64,000 nt of DNA from Fulvivirga marina (GCF_016775155.1 NZ_JAEUGD010000018.1:16048-80047); one strand, 5' to 3'; numbered from the stretch's first letter, positions 43,084-51,590 are shown. Notes: a model not told the origin generated them from the letters alone. Translations and numbers: made by a program.

Positions 43084-43769
43084 TCAGTGTACTCTGTTTT
43101 TATTCAATTGAGTCACCCCCTGAACTATACATACCACTCTTAAAAACCGCTTAATGGTGTGTAAGAAATCAATAAGAATCACCTTATTATCAATATAAAA
43201 AAGAGTTCCATTATCCCTTCTTTCATACAACAAATTATTTATTTCTTTAATGACTTCAATTTTTTCCAATTCATTCACTATATGATCTGGATAATGAGCG
43301 AAAACATTTCTTAGGGTATTGAACCTTTGAATTTGATCCCATTCGCTTTTTACATCTGTCATATCAATTTTTACCACCTGTTCCATATACTGTTTATACT
43401 TAGAAACATAACTCCCCTCAAAGTCCTTTAATTTTCCAGAGGTATCTTGGTTCGCGTTAGCAATGCTGTATAATTCCTTCATTGTCTGCTCAAGAAATGA
43501 GTAGATTGATATTAGGGTTGAGCTGTAATACAGTGATTTAATGTTTTTTTTATTGAATAGTCCACCATATCCACGTCGTCACCTAAGCCGTCAGAAAATT
43601 CTTTCTTGATCTCTAATAGCTTATTTTTCACTTGTATGTTTATCAACTTCTCTGTCATTTCAATGTATTCCTCGAAAGCATCAATTTTAAGTTCTACATT
43701 TAAACCAAACTGAAACCTGCAAGGCACTTCCTCATCTACAAAGCATTTTCGTAATCCAAATAGTCCCAT
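43084..43769 (-). pseudogene. HEPN-like protein gene split by a frameshift
   Basis: Two minus-strand frames (43769-43512 and 43482-43084) look like one protein. Adding one base in the run of eight T's at 43544-43551 joins them into a continuous helical sequence (KNIKSLYYSSTLISIYSFLE then QTMKELYSIANANQDT). The downstream part has the HEPN signature Arg-x4-His (LRNVFAH in FNTLRNVFAHYPD). HEPN proteins are often RNases in toxin-antitoxin or defence systems. The break is either a real inactivating mutation, programmed slippage on the homopolymer, or an assembly error. Confidence 0.65.
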
Positions 43770-44178
43770 GTTTTTATTTTAGTTTACAAGTGGCTACATT
43801 AATTAACGTTCAAAATATGACCTTTTAAAAGCTCTTAATTACCTTCTTAAAATAAACGCCATTGGGCTATTTAGCCCCTCTCACGGACCAATATCGAACA
43901 AATTAATAATAATACTTTCATTGTTGTTATTTACATTGTTGTTAAGGCCACTTACTTGAGTGGTCAAGATATATTACCTTATACTAGTTGCTATGAGTTT
44001 TAAACCTGCCCAAGTGTTCTGAACAAATACTGAAACCTTGGCATGAAAATGGGGATTTTATAAAAAATCCATAAAACCTTGATTATCAACTTAATAATTG
44101 GATTTCACAATTATTATTAAAATATTCGAACAAAATATAGCTCAAACACATGAAAAACAACAAATATTTATATGACAA
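43770..44178. other. A+T-rich intergenic region
   Basis: Roughly 400 bases with no gene. It contains a GCCACT/AGTGGT inverted pair near 43948-43967 and little else I can recognise. It probably includes the promoter of the HEPN-like gene. Confidence 0.3.
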
Positions 44179-44511
44179 TTACGATGAGTAGGAAGACTTC
44201 AAACGCTCCAAAAGTTGAGGGTAGGTGTCAAAGATTTTTCTAAGATGTTTCGTACTGGTGGATGTGATTTCAAAATGATGTTGGTACATGTCCTGCCACA
44301 TCACTTTGACTTTGACATTGATTAATGGATCATGGAGGCTTACCTTCTTAATGATTTCTACAGGGTGAGAAAAATACTTTTTCAGGTCGTGAATAGGTAA
44401 GAAAGGGCCAGCCCCCATCGAGTAGTAGAGCTTACCCTTTTCTTTAATCACCTCCATTAAGCAATGTACTCCGAATTGCTTGACTTTATAAAACCCTTCT
44501 TCTAGTTCCAT
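44179..44511 (-). CDS. small hypothetical protein
   Basis: A 110-residue protein with a beta-rich first half (EEGFYKVKQFGVHCLMEVI, KGKLYYSMGAGPFLPI) and a helical second half. No family is recognised. Its ATG overlaps the end of the 31-residue membrane peptide, so it is translationally coupled to the gene group upstream. Confidence 0.6.
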   Translation of the reverse strand: MELEEGFYKVKQFGVHCLMEVIKEKGKLYYSMGAGPFLPIHDLKKYFSHPVEIIKKVSLHDPLINVKVKVMWQDMYQHHFEITSTSTKHLRKIFDTYPQLLERLKSSYSS

Positions 44512-44597
44512 ACCCTTAGAATTACACTTACAATATTAGTAATTACTAACATAATTAGCAATAATTTCAGTTGGGATATGCTTATTTTTTTCATCAT
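44502..44597 (-). CDS. 31-residue membrane peptide
   Basis: A frame from the ATG at 44597: MMKKISISQL, then one hydrophobic helix (KLLLIMLVITNIVSVIL) and a short tail. It overlaps the previous stop as ATGA (44594-44597) and the next start in another frame (44502-44511). The double coupling supports a real but tiny gene; the function is unknown. Confidence 0.4.
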   Translation of the reverse strand: MMKKISISQLKLLLIMLVITNIVSVILRVWN

Positions 44598-44767
44598 AAG
44601 TCCCTCCTAATAAATCTGTTACATTTCAGTCCTGTACTCACAAATTCTACTTTCCAGAGTTCCAAATTTCTTTCTCTATATAGCTTCTTTATCAAAAAGG
44701 CTTCGCCTTCCAAAAGCCGTTCGCCTGTCGGGTCTGTATATATCATTTTAGTTTTGTACCGCTTCAT
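44594..44767 (-). CDS. 57-residue hypothetical protein
   Basis: A frame from the ATG at 44767 (a second ATG at 44773 is possible). The protein is basic with mixed strands (KTKMIYTDPTGERLLEGEAF) and an Arg-rich end (NRFIRRDL). The 'YTDPTGERLLEGEAFLIKKL' run looks like a small beta-sheet protein. It overlaps the C-terminal codons of the zinc-finger membrane protein gene and is coupled to the next peptide by ATGA. No function is assigned. Confidence 0.5.
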   Translation of the reverse strand: MKRYKTKMIYTDPTGERLLEGEAFLIKKLYRERNLELWKVEFVSTGLKCNRFIRRDL

Positions 44768-45347
44768 GATCATTAACTATGATTGTTTTCGAATTTTTAT
44801 GTGCGGCCATGTGGCCATTGAGGGCTTTGACGGATGGAAAGGACTTGTGACAATGTTCACATGTATACAACACTTCGTTTACAACTGGTTTACTGGTGTT
44901 GACAATGGTGTTTCCGGTGTGGTCCACCATTCGGCTTCGGTTTTCTGATGCTTTTTTAGCATATAATTCAGCATAGCTATAACCAGTATAGGCTCCGAAA
45001 ACACAAAGAAATACTTTAGTCAGGCGTATTAAATAGTTTTCTGTAGGATCGAATGGGTCAAAAAACAATATCTCTACTATGAGTATAAATATGGCAAATA
45101 TGATAGGCTTGCGGCCAATTTTGTGAAATGTAAAAACCAAAACAGCTATCGCGAAAGCAAAGGAGTATGCAAAAGCGTAGATGTGCTTGAAATAATTACC
45201 GGCAACAGGTGAGATATTATAGTAGAGCTGATAGAGGTTAACGGTAAGTGGGATTGTAATTGAGAGCACCCCTATAAAAATGAATTTACGGGAGAACATG
45301 AAGGTCTCCACTCTATCAAAAAAGCCATTGGTTTGTCTATTTTCCAT
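44748..45347 (-). CDS. four-helix membrane protein with C2H2 zinc finger
   Basis: A 199-residue protein with at least four membrane helices (about 20-37, 57-75, 80-98, 108-124). A C-terminal cytoplasmic tail follows with a classic C2H2 zinc finger: Cys163, Cys166, His179, His183 in CEHCHKSFPSVKALNGHMAAH (spacing C-x2-C-x12-H-x3-H). The 'KALNGH' core resembles the plant-type zinc-finger 'QALGGH'. C2H2 fingers are rare in bacteria. Here it is membrane tethered, so it may hold DNA or a protein near the membrane. Confidence 0.75.
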   Translation of the reverse strand: MENRQTNGFFDRVETFMFSRKFIFIGVLSITIPLTVNLYQLYYNISPVAGNYFKHIYAFAYSFAFAIAVLVFTFHKIGRKPIIFAIFILIVEILFFDPFDPTENYLIRLTKVFLCVFGAYTGYSYAELYAKKASENRSRMVDHTGNTIVNTSKPVVNEVLYTCEHCHKSFPSVKALNGHMAAHKNSKTIIVNDHEAVQN

Positions 45348-45391
45348 TAATTCAAGTTTTAATGCTCTCGATCAATTTCCGCGCCTCGGAA

Positions 45392-45646
45392 TTATTTATA
45401 TATCTCTGTAGGGTCTACACGGTCGACTTCTCTCCCTCCTTGCCTATTCTCATAGATAATGGCCTTTTTCCAATCTCCTTTGAGCGCTCCTACCAATAGC
45501 ATTTTCCTAAATCTTCTTATCCCTACTGCTTGGTCTGGTTTACTGCGTTTGCTTTTTTTATCACGGGAATAGAATACCCTGGTCTGGTTATTATTCTTCA
45601 ACACCCAACATCTCGTGAGTGATGTTGACTTTAGATTCTCAGGCAT
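45392..45646 (-). CDS. small basic hypothetical protein
   Basis: An 84-residue, very basic protein (RDKKSKRSKPDQAVGIRRFRKM; KGDWKKAIIYENRQGGREVDRVD) with no family recognised. It overlaps the replication-like gene by 8 bases. Its net positive charge suggests nucleic-acid contact. Confidence 0.5.
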   Translation of the reverse strand: MPENLKSTSLTRCWVLKNNNQTRVFYSRDKKSKRSKPDQAVGIRRFRKMLLVGALKGDWKKAIIYENRQGGREVDRVDPTEIYK

Positions 45647-46955
45647 GGGCTATGATATATTTGTTATAGGCTGACAGGTAGGCTCGGGTGATCATATCAT
45701 CATTGAGTCTTTCCAGATGCTTACGGTGCTTATTGAATAGCTCATATCGAGAAAGGTGTTTATGCCTGCCTTTTCCCCTCTGATGGTCTTCGAGTTGTCG
45801 TTTCATTTTTTGAAGCTCAATCTCATTGCGTACCTGCAGTTTTAAGGTTTCTTGTTTGAGGTACCACTTCCAGGTTTTCTTAAAGCCATTTTTTACATTG
45901 TATGGGCAGAAATACAGATCGGCTGGTGCTATCCATCGGTCTGGGGAACGCTTCAGGTAATCACATACCATTCGTATCCTGGTCAAACAGGACTCATGGT
46001 AGTTTTCCCATTGCCTTTCTGTGTAATCTGCTTTGAACCCTCTGTAAACAGAGGTCCAAATGCTGTTAAGGATAGATTTTTCTTCATAATCCTTGAAAGT
46101 TTTATCCGGATAAAGGGCATTTTTTGCATACTGCCAGAAGTTCCTGACCAGTTTGATATGAAAAATGCGCGCCGCCCCCCCGGCCTGCTGCTCTTGTTTC
46201 TCCTGTTTGGGATGCGGCTGCGGCATTTTTTCTGGTTCTGGTGAAGGGTTTGTTTCATCTTTTTTTAAAATATGGGCATTCAGGACTGTGGCTAAGGCCT
46301 CTTTTGCCTCTCTTTCATTCAAATCAGCGGCATTTTTTCTGGTGCTCTTGTCAAATGCTCCTGTTTCGTCTTCGCCGTGAGGCAAGACACACTTGTCCGG
46401 CTCATGACGGACGCCTTTTTCACTATACACATTGCTATTAATATTGTTATGCTCTTGTAGTTCGTGTACTAATCCCTGAATTTTTTTCCGATTCGCTTCG
46501 ATATGGTTGTAAACAGGGGTTAGACTCGTGCCGCCTTCCTCTAGTTTTTGAACTTTGTAAGCTCCTTTCCACATGACTTCAGGGTTTACCCACACTTCAA
46601 TACCGTCTCCGGCATGGCGCTTTATTTCTTTAATAAAGCCTGCTTTGATAAGGCGTTCTTTGTGGTTATAAAGTGTTCTCACGGTACAGCCTTTACATGC
46701 TGCCAGACTGGACATATAGGTTCGGAATGACGGCATATTCACCAGGGAATACTCCGTTATAGCGGTCAGCTTATTAAGTTGCTTTAAATAGAGCCGGATG
46801 ATGAGTTCGGCTGTTGCCCGGTGTGATGCATTGATCTTTTCTTTCAAGCCTGGATGTTCTTTATTATATCCGTCAATAAAGGTTTTGAGGGCTTCAAATG
46901 TCTTAGAGAAGTTGAATGTCAGGGGTAGTTCTGTATTCTCGTTAAGCTCCGTCAT
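45639..46955 (-). CDS. replication-initiation-like HTH protein
   Basis: A 438-residue protein with an N-terminal helical/winged-helix region (about 40-130; TAELIIRLYLKQLNKLTAIT, CTVRTLYNHKERLIKAGFIKEI, where the latter is a helix-turn-helix with wing). A Pro/Glu-rich linker follows (about 215-260), then a helical C-terminal domain with many aromatic and basic residues (TWKWYLKQETLKLQVRNEIE). This fits a replication or partition protein of a phage/plasmid-like element. It has no Walker A, so it is not a helicase. Start region overlaps the previous small gene. Confidence 0.6.
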   Translation of the reverse strand: MTELNENTELPLTFNFSKTFEALKTFIDGYNKEHPGLKEKINASHRATAELIIRLYLKQLNKLTAITEYSLVNMPSFRTYMSSLAACKGCTVRTLYNHKERLIKAGFIKEIKRHAGDGIEVWVNPEVMWKGAYKVQKLEEGGTSLTPVYNHIEANRKKIQGLVHELQEHNNINSNVYSEKGVRHEPDKCVLPHGEDETGAFDKSTRKNAADLNEREAKEALATVLNAHILKKDETNPSPEPEKMPQPHPKQEKQEQQAGGAARIFHIKLVRNFWQYAKNALYPDKTFKDYEEKSILNSIWTSVYRGFKADYTERQWENYHESCLTRIRMVCDYLKRSPDRWIAPADLYFCPYNVKNGFKKTWKWYLKQETLKLQVRNEIELQKMKRQLEDHQRGKGRHKHLSRYELFNKHRKHLERLNDDMITRAYLSAYNKYIIAHA

Positions 46956-47148
46956 TATCTGTATATTTTAAGGTGCTAAGTGATACTTTGATGCTGTTTA
47001 GGTATTGCAGGGTGTCCTGAATCAGTGCCATAACCAATATGACGGAGCTGTCTCCTTCGTGTAATTTCTTCTCATTGATCTTATAGGCGGTCTCATACTT
47101 CCCGATTTCGTATTCTATATATTTGATCTGTTGATGTAAGCTTTTCAT
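46942..47148 (-). CDS. small coiled-coil hypothetical protein
   Basis: A 68-residue protein, helical with an N-terminal coiled-coil stretch (HQQIKYIEYEIGKYETAYK). It overlaps the replication-like gene by 14 bases. No family is recognised. It may be an accessory protein of replication. Confidence 0.55.
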   Translation of the reverse strand: MKSLHQQIKYIEYEIGKYETAYKINEKKLHEGDSSVILVMALIQDTLQYLNSIKVSLSTLKYTDNDGA

Positions 47149-47160
47149 GTTTACATTGGT

Positions 47161-48000
47161 TTACACTCCGCAATGGCCTTCACATTCTTCAAAAAGTTCC
47201 AGTTGGTCTTCACTAAGGTTGGCTTGATCTAAAGGAATGCACTGTCGATGCAGGTATATAGGATATTTCACTCCTTTATTTTTACTATCCCGTAGGCGAT
47301 AGTCTAATTCAACGGCTTGTTCCCATACCTTTGGGAATTGTCGTTTCAGTCGCAGCCAGCTTTCGTTGCCCTGGTATGGGCAAAAGAAACATGAACTCTT
47401 CGGCGGCACGGGCAATTTCATCTTTGCTAACCAGCGCACGCAATCTGACCGGGTATGTAAAGCATAGTTCAGTCCCTTTCCGGTGGACTTTTCTGTTTTG
47501 TAATTGCAGAATGGATAAACAAGTGTTTGCCATTTATTGTCTGGGTACCGTACCCTCGAAATTTCATCCAGTGTAATGCCCAGCCATATCTCAGTGGCGG
47601 GTGTACGCCCGTACTTTTTTAGTCCATAATAATCTCTGATGGCTTTATTGACGCGTTTTACCTTATAATCACCAGTACATTGCCTTCTCAGGGTCCCCAC
47701 CTCTCCATTGTCTTTTTTGATATAGGCAGGTATGGATGAAAACCATTTTCCATTTTCATTTCGACCATTAATAAGTTCTTCATAAATGGAATGTTTGTTT
47801 TTGGCAATTACAATGGGAATGCCATCATTCCTGATTTGCCAATCCATCAGCCATTCCAAATACATATAGGTATCTGGTAACTCTGCACCCGGATCAGCAA
47901 AAATGGCTATATCAGCTTTGGGCAACTCTTCCATACAGCTCATGAAATATAAAGCTGTAGATTGCTGTCCGAGGCCTAAAGAAATTACACGTTTATGCAT
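47161..48000 (-). CDS. PAPS-reductase-like (adenine nucleotide alpha hydrolase) protein
   Basis: A 279-residue protein with an N-terminal nucleotide-binding loop (VISLGLGQQSTALYF, 5-19; the usual SGGKDS-type loop), 'FADPGAELPDTYMYLEW' and a 'RQCTGDYKVK' motif (about 108-117). It also has a CFFCPY pair (about 208-213, metal- or Fe-S-like cysteines). It belongs to the phosphoadenosine-phosphosulfate reductase/DndC superfamily that is frequent in phage genomes. The substrate is unknown; it could take part in DNA modification or in sulfur-linked nucleotide chemistry. Confidence 0.75.
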   Translation of the reverse strand: MHKRVISLGLGQQSTALYFMSCMEELPKADIAIFADPGAELPDTYMYLEWLMDWQIRNDGIPIVIAKNKHSIYEELINGRNENGKWFSSIPAYIKKDNGEVGTLRRQCTGDYKVKRVNKAIRDYYGLKKYGRTPATEIWLGITLDEISRVRYPDNKWQTLVYPFCNYKTEKSTGKGLNYALHTRSDCVRWLAKMKLPVPPKSSCFFCPYQGNESWLRLKRQFPKVWEQAVELDYRLRDSKNKGVKYPIYLHRQCIPLDQANLSEDQLELFEECEGHCGV

Positions 48001-48190
48001 TTTGAAAGGTGGTTAGAAGGCTTTCAAATGATTTTTGATCTATCAACATCTGTCCGTTTTTACGGATGGTGCGCACCATGCACATGGTCGATAAGAAATG
48101 AAAGGTCTCAGTGTTCCAGGTTGAGATAAAAGGGTGCTGCTTGTAGCTGTCCAGCATTTGTTCGGGCGTTTTATAGTGGTGCTTATTCAT
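47993..48190 (-). CDS. small hypothetical protein
   Basis: A 65-residue protein with an aromatic-rich start (MNKHHYKTPEQMLDSYKQHP) and helices after it. It overlaps the PAPS-reductase-like gene by 8 bases and the HTH gene by 4. No family is recognised. Confidence 0.5.
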   Translation of the reverse strand: MNKHHYKTPEQMLDSYKQHPFISTWNTETFHFLSTMCMVRTIRKNGQMLIDQKSFESLLTTFQNA

Positions 48191-48432
48191 TGGATATTAT
48201 CTGCTTCAATGATCCAACATCCCCCCGGACGGTTTTGCCTGGCCTTGATCACTCCCTTGGAACAGTGTGACACGACTGTGCTATAAGGTATGCCCATCAA
48301 ATCGGCGTATTCACGGGCTGTATAAGTTCGCTTTTTGTCCATTTGCCTCCTGAGTATTCGCTCAAAGCTTTCCTCTAGTGACATGCGAAGGTTTTCAAGG
48401 TCTGCTTTGGTTATTGGGGAATCTGAATCCAT
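48187..48432 (-). CDS. excisionase/MerR-type HTH protein
   Basis: An 81-residue protein with a winged HTH: TAREYADLMGIPYSTVVSHCSKGVIKARQN, where the first helix, turn and recognition helix fit excisionase (Xis)-like DNA binding. It also has a 'GCWIIEADNI' wing strand. Such proteins guide excision of integrated elements or act as transcription regulators. It is in the same leftward unit as the replication-like gene. Confidence 0.7.
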   Translation of the reverse strand: MDSDSPITKADLENLRMSLEESFERILRRQMDKKRTYTAREYADLMGIPYSTVVSHCSKGVIKARQNRPGGCWIIEADNIQ

Positions 48433-48447
48433 GATGAATTTATTTAC

Positions 48448-48576
48448 CTAACCAACCTTGAGTTGCTCATTTGAGGCAGGCTTATTCATACGGGCCTGCT
48501 CTATTTTTCGCATGGTATAGCTTAGTCTTGCTATCAGGTCCTTGTATGCCTTGTCCTTTATTATGGGCTGTTTCAT
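48448..48576 (-). CDS. 42-residue basic helical peptide
   Basis: A short frame (MKQPIIKDKAYKDLIARLSY...), basic and helical, in the same direction and just upstream of the excisionase-like gene (15 bases). Size and spacing support a small first gene of this unit. No function is recognised. Confidence 0.4.
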   Translation of the reverse strand: MKQPIIKDKAYKDLIARLSYTMRKIEQARMNKPASNEQLKVG

Positions 48577-48798
48577 GGCTAAAATTTTTAATTGTCAGCC
48601 GTAAAGAGAAAAATAAAAAATCACATTTATCCAATGTTAACACCCCCGACACACCCCGCAACACCCCGATTTAAATCATTGATTTTTAAATAGTTAACTT
48701 CAAAAATATTTTTCAAACTTTTTTACACGTTAACCAAATAAGTATATTTCAATGTGTTTTATTAATATTTTTGTTTGATGTTTTCTTTGATTAGCCCA
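48577..48798. other. A+T-rich promoter-side gap
   Basis: A gap of about 220 bases between the small peptide and the terminator of the RteC-like gene. It is strongly A+T rich and contains no credible gene. It should hold the promoter of the leftward unit 48576 to 45.6 kb; no clear box is visible. Confidence 0.3.
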
Positions 48799-48822
48799 TA
48801 AAAAAAGCCTCCGATGGGAGGC
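48799..48822 (-). terminator. intrinsic terminator after the RteC-like gene
   Basis: On the minus strand GCCTCC (48822-48817) pairs with GGAGGC (48812-48807) around a 4-base loop, followed by a run of seven T's. It lies 28 bases downstream of the stop at 48850, so it ends the RteC-like transcript. Confidence 0.85.
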
Positions 48823-48849
48823 TTAAAATCTGTCGGTCGAATAAGGGGC

Positions 48850-50322
48850 TTACTTCTTTTTTAACTCGTCTAGTACTTTGATCGCCTGGATAAAATCGTG
48901 ATGAAGGTTTTCCGCAGCTCTCTTATCAATGGTAATATATTTATTGTATAGGCTGTTGGGCGAAATACTATCGGTCCCAACGGTAGAAAATGTATAACAT
49001 AGTCCTTCTACAAATTTCCTTGCATTTTTTAACTCAATCATTCCTGACTCCTTCATCACGCGCACAAAAGCACCTAATTCTGCCACTGAGCCCAAAAATA
49101 CATTTTTCATTTCAGGGGTTAACTCATGATGTTCACCCATTTGTTCTTGCTTATCAACTTTTGATAGCAGTTGCCTGCAAAATTTCAGCATGGTGTCAGG
49201 GTATGAGGGAATTTTAAGGTCATAACTGCTATCCATTGATTCTTGTAAACTTTTGTAGTATTTAATGCGCTGGCCCAAAAAGTCCAGGGTATCTAAATCG
49301 GTCAATGTAGCAACTTTCTCTTCTATTCTTCCAGACATATAAAAAGCAAAAGCCGGGGTATTTACTCCCAATAATTCAAAGATCCTGATCAGTCTGTTTA
49401 CCAAAGCATCATGACTATATTGAGGCTCTTTAAGTATTTCGCAACTCTCTGTCAATACTTTATCGAATGTTATGAGCATTGAAAATGAAATATCTGTATC
49501 CAGTTTACCGATCTTGGACAATAGGCAATTAATAACATCCTTAAAACTATCTTCGCTAGATTCATACACGAAACTCTCAATGCATCGTATTTGAACTGCA
49601 TGTTGAATGATATATTTTTCCCTGATAAAAAATGGCACTTCAGAGGAAAGGTCCATGTATTCACTATATTCTTCATAGAGGTGCAGGTATATACCATATA
49701 GATACTGGAGTAGTAGTTTAAAAATATCGACTACTGTTTTGTCATTCGAAATGAAAAGATGGGACACCGATGGTAATACTCTCTCCTTTACTTTGGATAT
49801 ATATTTGTCTAATAGGTACTGAAGGTTAGCTACATATTTTCTTTTAGCCTTTGTTTTGGCGCCAAAATAGACATGTGTATATAAGTCCTCTTTTATCTTG
49901 TCATATTCTTTTGCAAACAGTGAATTGTAATAATGAAACCGGGATTCCTGGTTGGACATTTCATCCAACTTCTCTCTACTCCCTATAACTACTTTATAGG
50001 GGTGTATCTGGTATGTATTTACTATCTGTGCAACCGTTAGGTTAACAGGCATGTCATTCAGTAAGGCCAATGCTTTGCTACTATATTTAGGAGTCTTCCA
50101 GTTATTAGGGTCTGATATCTTATAATATTCCTTAAACCAGAAATTTTCATGAGAATGATACATCATAAATTCATTTTTCCTGAAGTAAGAGACTTCGTAG
50201 TAAAGCACAGGCTCATATCCGTTTTCAATTTCCTGCAATAAAAGTTGATGGTAATCCAACAAGGGGTTTAACAATGGGTCAAGACGACCGCCACTAATAA
50301 GTTCAAAAAATAAATGATTCAA
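48850..50322 (-). CDS. large protein with RteC-like C-terminal region
   Basis: A 490-residue protein, mainly helical. The last 80 residues (VFLGSVAELGAFVRVMKESG, ending LHHDFIQAIKVLDELKKK) show the pattern of RteC, the Bacteroidota regulator of element excision. The long N-terminal part is not recognised, and it is much longer than classical RteC (about 220 residues). It has its own terminator and stands alone, divergent from the MerR-like gene. A role in controlling excision or transfer is inferred from this similarity. Confidence 0.55.
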   Translation of the reverse strand: MNHLFFELISGGRLDPLLNPLLDYHQLLLQEIENGYEPVLYYEVSYFRKNEFMMYHSHENFWFKEYYKISDPNNWKTPKYSSKALALLNDMPVNLTVAQIVNTYQIHPYKVVIGSREKLDEMSNQESRFHYYNSLFAKEYDKIKEDLYTHVYFGAKTKAKRKYVANLQYLLDKYISKVKERVLPSVSHLFISNDKTVVDIFKLLLQYLYGIYLHLYEEYSEYMDLSSEVPFFIREKYIIQHAVQIRCIESFVYESSEDSFKDVINCLLSKIGKLDTDISFSMLITFDKVLTESCEILKEPQYSHDALVNRLIRIFELLGVNTPAFAFYMSGRIEEKVATLTDLDTLDFLGQRIKYYKSLQESMDSSYDLKIPSYPDTMLKFCRQLLSKVDKQEQMGEHHELTPEMKNVFLGSVAELGAFVRVMKESGMIELKNARKFVEGLCYTFSTVGTDSISPNSLYNKYITIDKRAAENLHHDFIQAIKVLDELKKK

Positions 50323-50514
50323 GAGTTTTTTTATTATATTAAGAATGATTTTTTTGAATATTTCAATATTAGGGGCGTAATTAAATGATACGAAAAATAG
50401 ACTTTTTTACAACAAAAAATATAAGCTAATACTTTGTTAAACAGATATTTACAATAGTTTTTGAAAAACTAATACGTAAACAGCATTATGAAAAAATATT
50501 TCCTCAAAATAAAC

Positions 50515-50544
50515 AGTACATTAATGTACTATTTTATATATTTG
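50515..50544 (+). promoter_or_regulatory. 16-bp palindrome and -7 box upstream of the MerR-like gene
   Basis: AGTACATTAATGTACT at 50515-50530 is a perfect 16-base palindrome. A TATATTTG -7 box (50537-50544) lies a few bases downstream. MerR proteins bind palindromes of this kind placed between promoter elements, so it is likely the regulator's own operator. The box favours the start at 50567 over the ATG at 50552, which would be almost at the transcription start. Confidence 0.6.
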
Positions 50545-50566
50545 CTTCTCTATGAGATTCAAGAAA

Positions 50567-51328
50567 ATGGAAAAACAAAGCAGCTTTATTACACAAAACT
50601 TTGAGGACTTACATGACACACTTACAAACAAGCAACTCTCTCTCAAGGACACGGGACAAAACCACCGGGTGATTAACAATTGGGCCAAGCAGGGTATTAT
50701 TGAGGATGAACGTTCTGATCAGGAGAAATGGAGGCGGTTTAGCCTCATGGATATTATTTGGCTCAGCATAATTGATGACTTCAGGTCCTTTGGGATGGGA
50801 CTACCTGCCATAAAGGAAGTTTATGACCATCTCGTTGCCAAAAAAGCTAAGCGACTGGAAGTTAATGGCAAATCATTATCGCAACTTGAATTAGCAGTCC
50901 TACAGGTTTTTCATGATAAGGGCTTGAGATTTATGGTTACCGATAGTCAGGGTAATGCAGAAATTCTATCAGAAACAGATTTCAAGTCAAAAACTACTGA
51001 TGGGAGTATTGACAACCATATTGTGATCAGCCTTAACAGGACAATCAATGAAAACTTTGAGGAAATAGCTTTTGCCCCTACCCTTGACCGAGGCGATCTT
51101 ACGAAAGAGGAGCGGGATTTGTTAGATATCATCAGGAACGGGAATTTCCTGTCTATAAAAGCAAGGTTAAAAGATGGTCAGATTACAATGATTGAAGGGG
51201 TTGAGCGAATGGCTAACAAGAAGAGGATAATTGAGATCCTCAATGAAGGATCATTTCAGGATATCGAATTGAGGCAGGAAAATGGTAAGGTGGTGTCGGT
51301 GCACCGGACACTTAAAAAGAAGTATTAA
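50567..51328 (+). CDS. MerR-like regulator
   Basis: 253 residues from the ATG at 50567. The N-terminal MerR-like HTH has helix 1 (SLKDTGQNHRVINNWAKQG), the connecting wing (IEDERSDQEKWRRFSLMDII) and a second helical pair (DDFRSFGMGLPAIKEVYDHL). The C-terminal half is unlike classical MerR effector domains (about residues 120-253) and contains strand-helix pairs (GNFLSIKARLKDGQITMIEG). It controls genes for this element, probably through the upstream palindrome. Confidence 0.7.
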   Translation: MEKQSSFITQNFEDLHDTLTNKQLSLKDTGQNHRVINNWAKQGIIEDERSDQEKWRRFSLMDIIWLSIIDDFRSFGMGLPAIKEVYDHLVAKKAKRLEVNGKSLSQLELAVLQVFHDKGLRFMVTDSQGNAEILSETDFKSKTTDGSIDNHIVISLNRTINENFEEIAFAPTLDRGDLTKEERDLLDIIRNGNFLSIKARLKDGQITMIEGVERMANKKRIIEILNEGSFQDIELRQENGKVVSVHRTLKKKY

Positions 51329-51413
51329 ATACACTACGATATAAAAATCGGGTCTATTTCCACAACATGCTTTTACTGCACCAAAGCTCGAAGGCATTTT
51401 ACAGGAAATACCA

Positions 51414-51590
51414 ATGGATCAACTCAGTGAAGATGATTTATTAAATCTTAAACCGATGACTTATGAGCGCCTTAAAACTTTTGAGGGGTTCAATGATATT
51501 GAAAAAGAGGAAGCAGACGAAATAATTAAAAATATGGAGATGTTCTGTGAGATATTATATAAGTATGTCTCGCGACTTCCGGACAGATAA
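51414..51590 (+). CDS. small acidic protein coupled to the serine recombinase
   Basis: 58 residues from the ATG at 51414: acidic and helical (MDQLSEDDLLNLKPMTYERL ... EKEEADEIIKNMEMFC). No upstream ATG is open in frame, since a stop lies about 75 bases before. The gene ends 8 bases before the recombinase ATG, so the two are probably co-translated. It resembles the small genes often found before Bacteroidota large serine recombinases; the role is not known. Confidence 0.55.
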   Translation: MDQLSEDDLLNLKPMTYERLKTFEGFNDIEKEEADEIIKNMEMFCEILYKYVSRLPDR

